From: Vulcanimicrobiota bacterium
Lineage (GTDB): Bacteria; Vulcanimicrobiota; Xenobia; Xenobiales; JADMJV01
Assembly (NCBI GenBank): GCA_019637395.1
Contig: JAHBVR010000008.1
Coordinates: 62,001 to 126,000, forward strand
Reading direction: 5' to 3'
DNA: 64,000 nucleotides
This document shows positions 61,012 through 64,000 of this stretch, one piece after another. Position 1 is the first letter of the stretch, and each line of letters begins with the position of its first letter. Below the pieces are notes generated by a model. That model saw only the letters and a list, made by a program, of their open reading frames with translations, did not search any database and was not told where the DNA came from. The position numbers and the translations under genes are program-made.

Positions 61012-61047
61012 GTTCTTAACCAGCTCCTCTTGAATCGACAACGCCCT

Positions 61048-61263
61048 TCAAGCCTTGCCGACAATACGTCCACGACCTTTGTGATACGGTGAAATCTCGA
61101 GTCTCACCCGATCTCCGGGCAGCACTCGCACCAGCTCACTGCGCGCTTCTGCTGAAAAGTGGGCCAGAACTTCCGCCCCGTACTCCGTCTTCACTCGCAA
61201 GATCGCGTTGGGCAGTACTTCTACTACCGTGGCGAGGACCGGATTGGTTTGATTCTGGGACAC
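61048..61263 (-). CDS. infA: Translation initiation factor IF-1
   Basis: 71 residues from GTG 61263. The OB-fold core ATVVEVLPNAILRVKTEYGA, VLAHFSAEARSELVRVLPGD, and RVRLEISPYHKGRGRIVGKA match IF-1. The open frame reaches TTG 61299 but IF-1 is normally ~72 residues, favouring the GTG. Located between map and rpmJ. Confidence 0.92.
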   Translation of the reverse strand: MSQNQTNPVLATVVEVLPNAILRVKTEYGAEVLAHFSAEARSELVRVLPGDRVRLEISPYHKGRGRIVGKA

Positions 61264-61338
61264 TGTCGATTCAGCGATTCCTTCGCAGATCGGCGCCAAA
61301 GCGGTAGCCCGCCCAAAGCGCTCGGGTATATTAAGGAA

Positions 61339-62106
61339 TTATTCCCCGTTCGTCAAGATCATGGGACCGTTATTTGTAATGGCCACCGTGTGTTCGAAGT
61401 GAGCCGAGTGACCTTTGTCCACGGTGACGATGGTCCAGCCGTCTCGCTTCGAGACCACCTCGAAGGTGCCCGTATTGACCATGGGTTCGATGGCGATAAC
61501 CATGCCGGGTTCCAGCCTGGCTCCCTTGTCCTTCGAGACATAGTTGGGAACTTGCGGTTCTTCGTGGAGGTCTTTGCCCACGCCGTGTCCGACCAGGTCG
61601 CGGACCACGGAGAATCCGTGGCTCTCGACGTGCTCTTGCACGGCCCGGGAAATGTCCTGGACATAGTTGCCGGCCCGGGCTTTCTCGATGCCCAGGTAGA
61701 GCGACTCTTCCGTAACTTTTAATAACTTTTGCAGTTTGGGATCGATCTCTCCGACGGCAATGGTGGTGGCCGAGTCGGCGATCAGGCCCTGCCAGGCCAG
61801 TCCGCAGTCCACACTCACGATGTCTCCGGATTTGAGGCGGCGGTTGTTAGGGATGCCATGGACCACCTCTTCATTCACCGAGATGCACAGGGTGGCCGGG
61901 AAGCCGCGATAGCCCTTGAAGGCCGGGCGGCCGCCATGGGAGACGATGAAGTCGTAGGCCAACTGGTCCAGGTCCTTGGTGCGCACGCGCTCCACGGCGG
62001 CTTCGCGCACTAACTGGAGGCACTGGCGCAGCAGTCTGCCGCCCTCTTTGATGATTTCGATCTCGTTGGCCGTTTTGAGAATGATGCCGTTCTTTGTTTT
62101 GTTCAC
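61339..62106 (-). CDS. map: Methionine aminopeptidase
   Basis: 255 residues from GTG 62106, overlapping the adk stop (GTGA). Metal ligands in order: VSVDCGLAWQGLIADSATT (two Asp), GHGVGKDLHE (His), MVIAIEPM (Glu) and FEHTVAIT (Glu). Removes initiator methionine from new proteins. Confidence 0.95.
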   Translation of the reverse strand: MNKTKNGIILKTANEIEIIKEGGRLLRQCLQLVREAAVERVRTKDLDQLAYDFIVSHGGRPAFKGYRGFPATLCISVNEEVVHGIPNNRRLKSGDIVSVDCGLAWQGLIADSATTIAVGEIDPKLQKLLKVTEESLYLGIEKARAGNYVQDISRAVQEHVESHGFSVVRDLVGHGVGKDLHEEPQVPNYVSKDKGARLEPGMVIAIEPMVNTGTFEVVSKRDGWTIVTVDKGHSAHFEHTVAITNNGPMILTNGE

Positions 62107-62756
62107 GCCGCTTCTCTTCCCAACGCCAAAATAATCGCCTGAGTGATGGCGTTGACCTCACCCATAGCGCTGAACTCCTTAAGGAGTGGGGTTTTGCGAT
62201 AATATTCGACGACCGGCTCGGTCTGGCGATGGTAGACGTGCAGTCGATTGCGGATCGAGTCTTCGGTGTCGTCCGAGCGTTGGGTCAGCGGAGCGCCGTC
62301 CACGTCGCAAAAACCCTCGTTGCGCGGAGCGTTGAAGAGCAGGTGGTAGGGACGGGCGCACTGCGAGCAGATGCGCCGGTAGCTCAGGCGGGTGACGATT
62401 TCATCGTCGGGCATGATCAGTTGCACGACGGCGTCCAGTGGGCGCTGCAGACGATCGAGCAGGGTTTGGGTGGCTTCGGCCTGCACTTGAGAACGTGGGA
62501 AGCCATCCAGAATAAAGCCGAGACGGCAGTCTTTCTGCTGCAGGCGCATTTCCACCAGACCCAGGATCATTTGATCCGAGACCAGGTTGCCGGCGGCCAG
62601 GCAATCCTTGATTTGATTGCCGATCGAGCTACCGACCTTGACTTCTTCGCGCAGCATTTCTCCGGTGCTGATATGTGGGATGTGGTAGTGGGCCGCCAGG
62701 CGCGAGGCCTGCGTCCCTTTGCCGGCCCCGGGAGGGCCTATCAATACCATTCTCAC
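62103..62756 (-). CDS. adk: Adenylate kinase
   Basis: 217 residues. P-loop MVLIGPPGAGKGTQASRLA, NMP-binding ISTGEMLREEV, FILDGFPRSQVQAE and a zinc-type LID: YRRICSQCARPYHLLFNAPR, then CDVDGAPLTQRSDDTEDSI (Cys-x2-Cys ... Cys-x-x-Asp). Interconverts ATP+AMP and ADP. A hairpin separates it from secY. Confidence 0.96.
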   Translation of the reverse strand: MRMVLIGPPGAGKGTQASRLAAHYHIPHISTGEMLREEVKVGSSIGNQIKDCLAAGNLVSDQMILGLVEMRLQQKDCRLGFILDGFPRSQVQAEATQTLLDRLQRPLDAVVQLIMPDDEIVTRLSYRRICSQCARPYHLLFNAPRNEGFCDVDGAPLTQRSDDTEDSIRNRLHVYHRQTEPVVEYYRKTPLLKEFSAMGEVNAITQAIILALGREAA

Positions 62757-62783
62757 GACTGACTTTTCCCCGTTCAGAAAACT

Positions 62784-62818
62784 CCGCCCGCCTTCTGTCT
62801 TACGATAGAGGCGGGCGG
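62784..62818 (-). terminator. Hairpin between secY and adk
   Basis: CCGCCCGCCT pairs perfectly with AGGCGGGCGG around a 15-nt loop; on the minus strand it is followed by AGTTTTCTG. This could be a partial terminator or a processing/stability element, letting adk and map be expressed at a level different from secY. Confidence 0.6.
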
Positions 62819-62847
62819 ATACTAATAAGCTTTGACCCGTTGCAGAG

Positions 62848-64000
62848 TTATTTCATAAAACCTTGGTAGTTGCGCAGCACCATGCGGGCCTGAATCTGGC
62901 TCATGGTATCCAGAGCCACGCCCACGATGATAAGCAAAGAAGTGGCGCCCAGGTAGAAGCTGTTGACGTTGGTCATCTTCATGATGTAGGTCGGCAGGAC
63001 CGCCAGCAGGGCCAGAAAGAGTCCCGAGACCAGGTTCAGACGGCTGAGCAGGCGGCCGAGGTAGTCGGCCGTGGCCCGGCCCGGGCGGATGCCCGGAATG
63101 AACCCGCCTTGCTTCTTGAGGTTGTCGGCGATGTCTTCCGGGCTGAAGGCGATCGAAGAATAGAAGTAGGTGAAGAAGATCACCATCACGGCGTAAAAGA
63201 GGTTATAGAGGGGATTTTCCGGGTTGAGGAAGCTGGTGATGACTTCTTTGAATTGTTGGGCCCAATCCGGCGCCGTCGGTGGAATCATGCCCACCAGCGT
63301 GCTGGGCAGGTACATCAACGAGACGGCGAAGATGATCGAGATCACGCCGGCGTTGTTGACTTTGACCGGAATGAAGGTCGACTGGCCGCCCATCACCCGG
63401 TTGCCCACCTGGCGCTTGGGAAATTGGATGGGAACTTTACGCACGGCCAGGGTCATGATGATGATCGAGACCACGATTCCCAGACTCATCAGGAAGAAGA
63501 CCACCAGCGAGAGCCCGGCGCGGGCGCCGCCGGCCTGGGCGGCCTGCAGCGTCTGCATCAGGTACATCGGGTAGGACATCACGATACCGGCGAAGATGAG
63601 CAGCGAGACACCGCTGCCCAGCGACTTTTCCGACATGGTCTCGCCCAACCAGATCATGAAACAGGTGCCGGCCACCAGGGTGATGATGATACCCGCCAGA
63701 AACACCGGGCTGCGTGACATGAAGACCCAGCTGTTAGGGTTGGCGGCGTCGCCGTAGTGGGCCAGGGCGGTGGTCATCACGGTGGCCTGCACAAAGGCCA
63801 ACACGATGGTTAGCCAGCGGGTGTATTTGACGATCTGCTTGCGTCCGATTTCGCCGCCTTCTTTTTGCATGTCCTTGAGTTGGGGCGAAACCACCGTCAA
63901 CAGCTGCATGATGATGCTGGCGTTGATATAGGGGGTGATTCCCAGGGCCACGATGGAGAATTTGTTGAGCGCGTTACCGGTGAACATTCCCAAGAGTTTG
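62848..64000 (-). CDS. secY: Protein translocase subunit SecY, 5' end outside the window
   Basis: 384 residues visible, open to the right edge. LLGMFTGNALNKFSIVALGI, TPYINASIIMQLLTVV, and the family segments YTRWLTIVLAFVQATVM, GSGVSLLIFAGIVMSYPMYL, and NLKKQGGFIPGIRPGRATAD identify SecY; the first ~60 residues are missing. It forms the SecYEG channel and is followed by adk after a hairpin. Confidence 0.95.
   Translation of the reverse strand, partial: KLLGMFTGNALNKFSIVALGITPYINASIIMQLLTVVSPQLKDMQKEGGEIGRKQIVKYTRWLTIVLAFVQATVMTTALAHYGDAANPNSWVFMSRSPVFLAGIIITLVAGTCFMIWLGETMSEKSLGSGVSLLIFAGIVMSYPMYLMQTLQAAQAGGARAGLSLVVFFLMSLGIVVSIIIMTLAVRKVPIQFPKRQVGNRVMGGQSTFIPVKVNNAGVISIIFAVSLMYLPSTLVGMIPPTAPDWAQQFKEVITSFLNPENPLYNLFYAVMVIFFTYFYSSIAFSPEDIADNLKKQGGFIPGIRPGRATADYLGRLLSRLNLVSGLFLALLAVLPTYIMKMTNVNSFYLGATSLLIIVGVALDTMSQIQARMVLRNYQGFMK

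Overview
The window is a GC-rich bacterial chromosome segment with dense genes on both strands, short spacers and many 1-7 nt gene overlaps. The right end carries a canonical ribosomal/RNA polymerase alpha-operon block on the minus strand (secY-adk-map-infA-rpmJ-rpsM-rpsK-rpsD-rpoA-rplQ) followed by a fused ECF-type ABC ATPase. That gene order, many GTG/TTG starts with good Shine-Dalgarno sequences, an F420/FMN-type luciferase-like oxidoreductase and several sets of type IV pilin-like genes suggest a large-genome, free-living, Terrabacteria-like lineage. Eremiobacterota/Xenobia-like or Armatimonadota-like would fit, but this is inference and no taxon marker was compared.

Left part (1-9.9 kb): a plus-strand pair (coiled-coil protein and a GrpE-like protein) converges on a long minus-strand run reading from 9.9 kb to 1.4 kb: two class-I glutamine-amidotransferase-fold hydrolases, a HisC-like aminotransferase, a 1050-residue TPR protein with a degenerate ATPase-like N-terminus, and three pilin-like proteins. 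At 10-19.6 kb lie a group-2 sigma factor, a cysteine dioxygenase, a double PilZ protein, an operon with fumarylacetoacetase, a FabH-like synthase, an unknown protein and a 629-residue Gln-rich coiled coil, then a zinc-ribbon protein and an EEP-family nuclease/phosphatase.

Middle (19.7-46.3 kb): a four-gene plus-strand pilin operon whose first protein is a prepilin fused to a TolB-like beta-propeller; cardiolipin synthase; an MFS transporter; two divergent membrane glycosyltransferase-like proteins; an S15-family hydrolase; an ankyrin protein; a shortened WYL-type regulator; a CdiA-type tRNase toxin with a candidate immunity gene next to tRNA-Trp; an RNB ribonuclease; an inositol monophosphatase; a ~1 kb stretch without a gene; and a minus-strand operon of GspF, three pilin-like proteins and a membrane Ser/Thr kinase, driven by a recognisable extended -10 promoter.

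Right part (46.4-64 kb): guaA and tyrS; a secreted RTX-like calcium-loop protein; a ~1 kb GC-rich degenerate tandem-repeat region next to a truncated Rpn-family nuclease; a secreted protein; a luciferase-like oxidoreductase; a DUF4143-type ATPase; a small HTH protein; and the ecfA/ribosomal block, which has a structured leader before rpsD.

The strongest candidates for something new are the pilin-propeller fusion operon, the pilin/GspF/kinase operon, the central-cysteine coiled-coil protein, the tRNA-linked toxin pair, the repeat region, and the coiled-coil/GrpE-like pair at the left edge.
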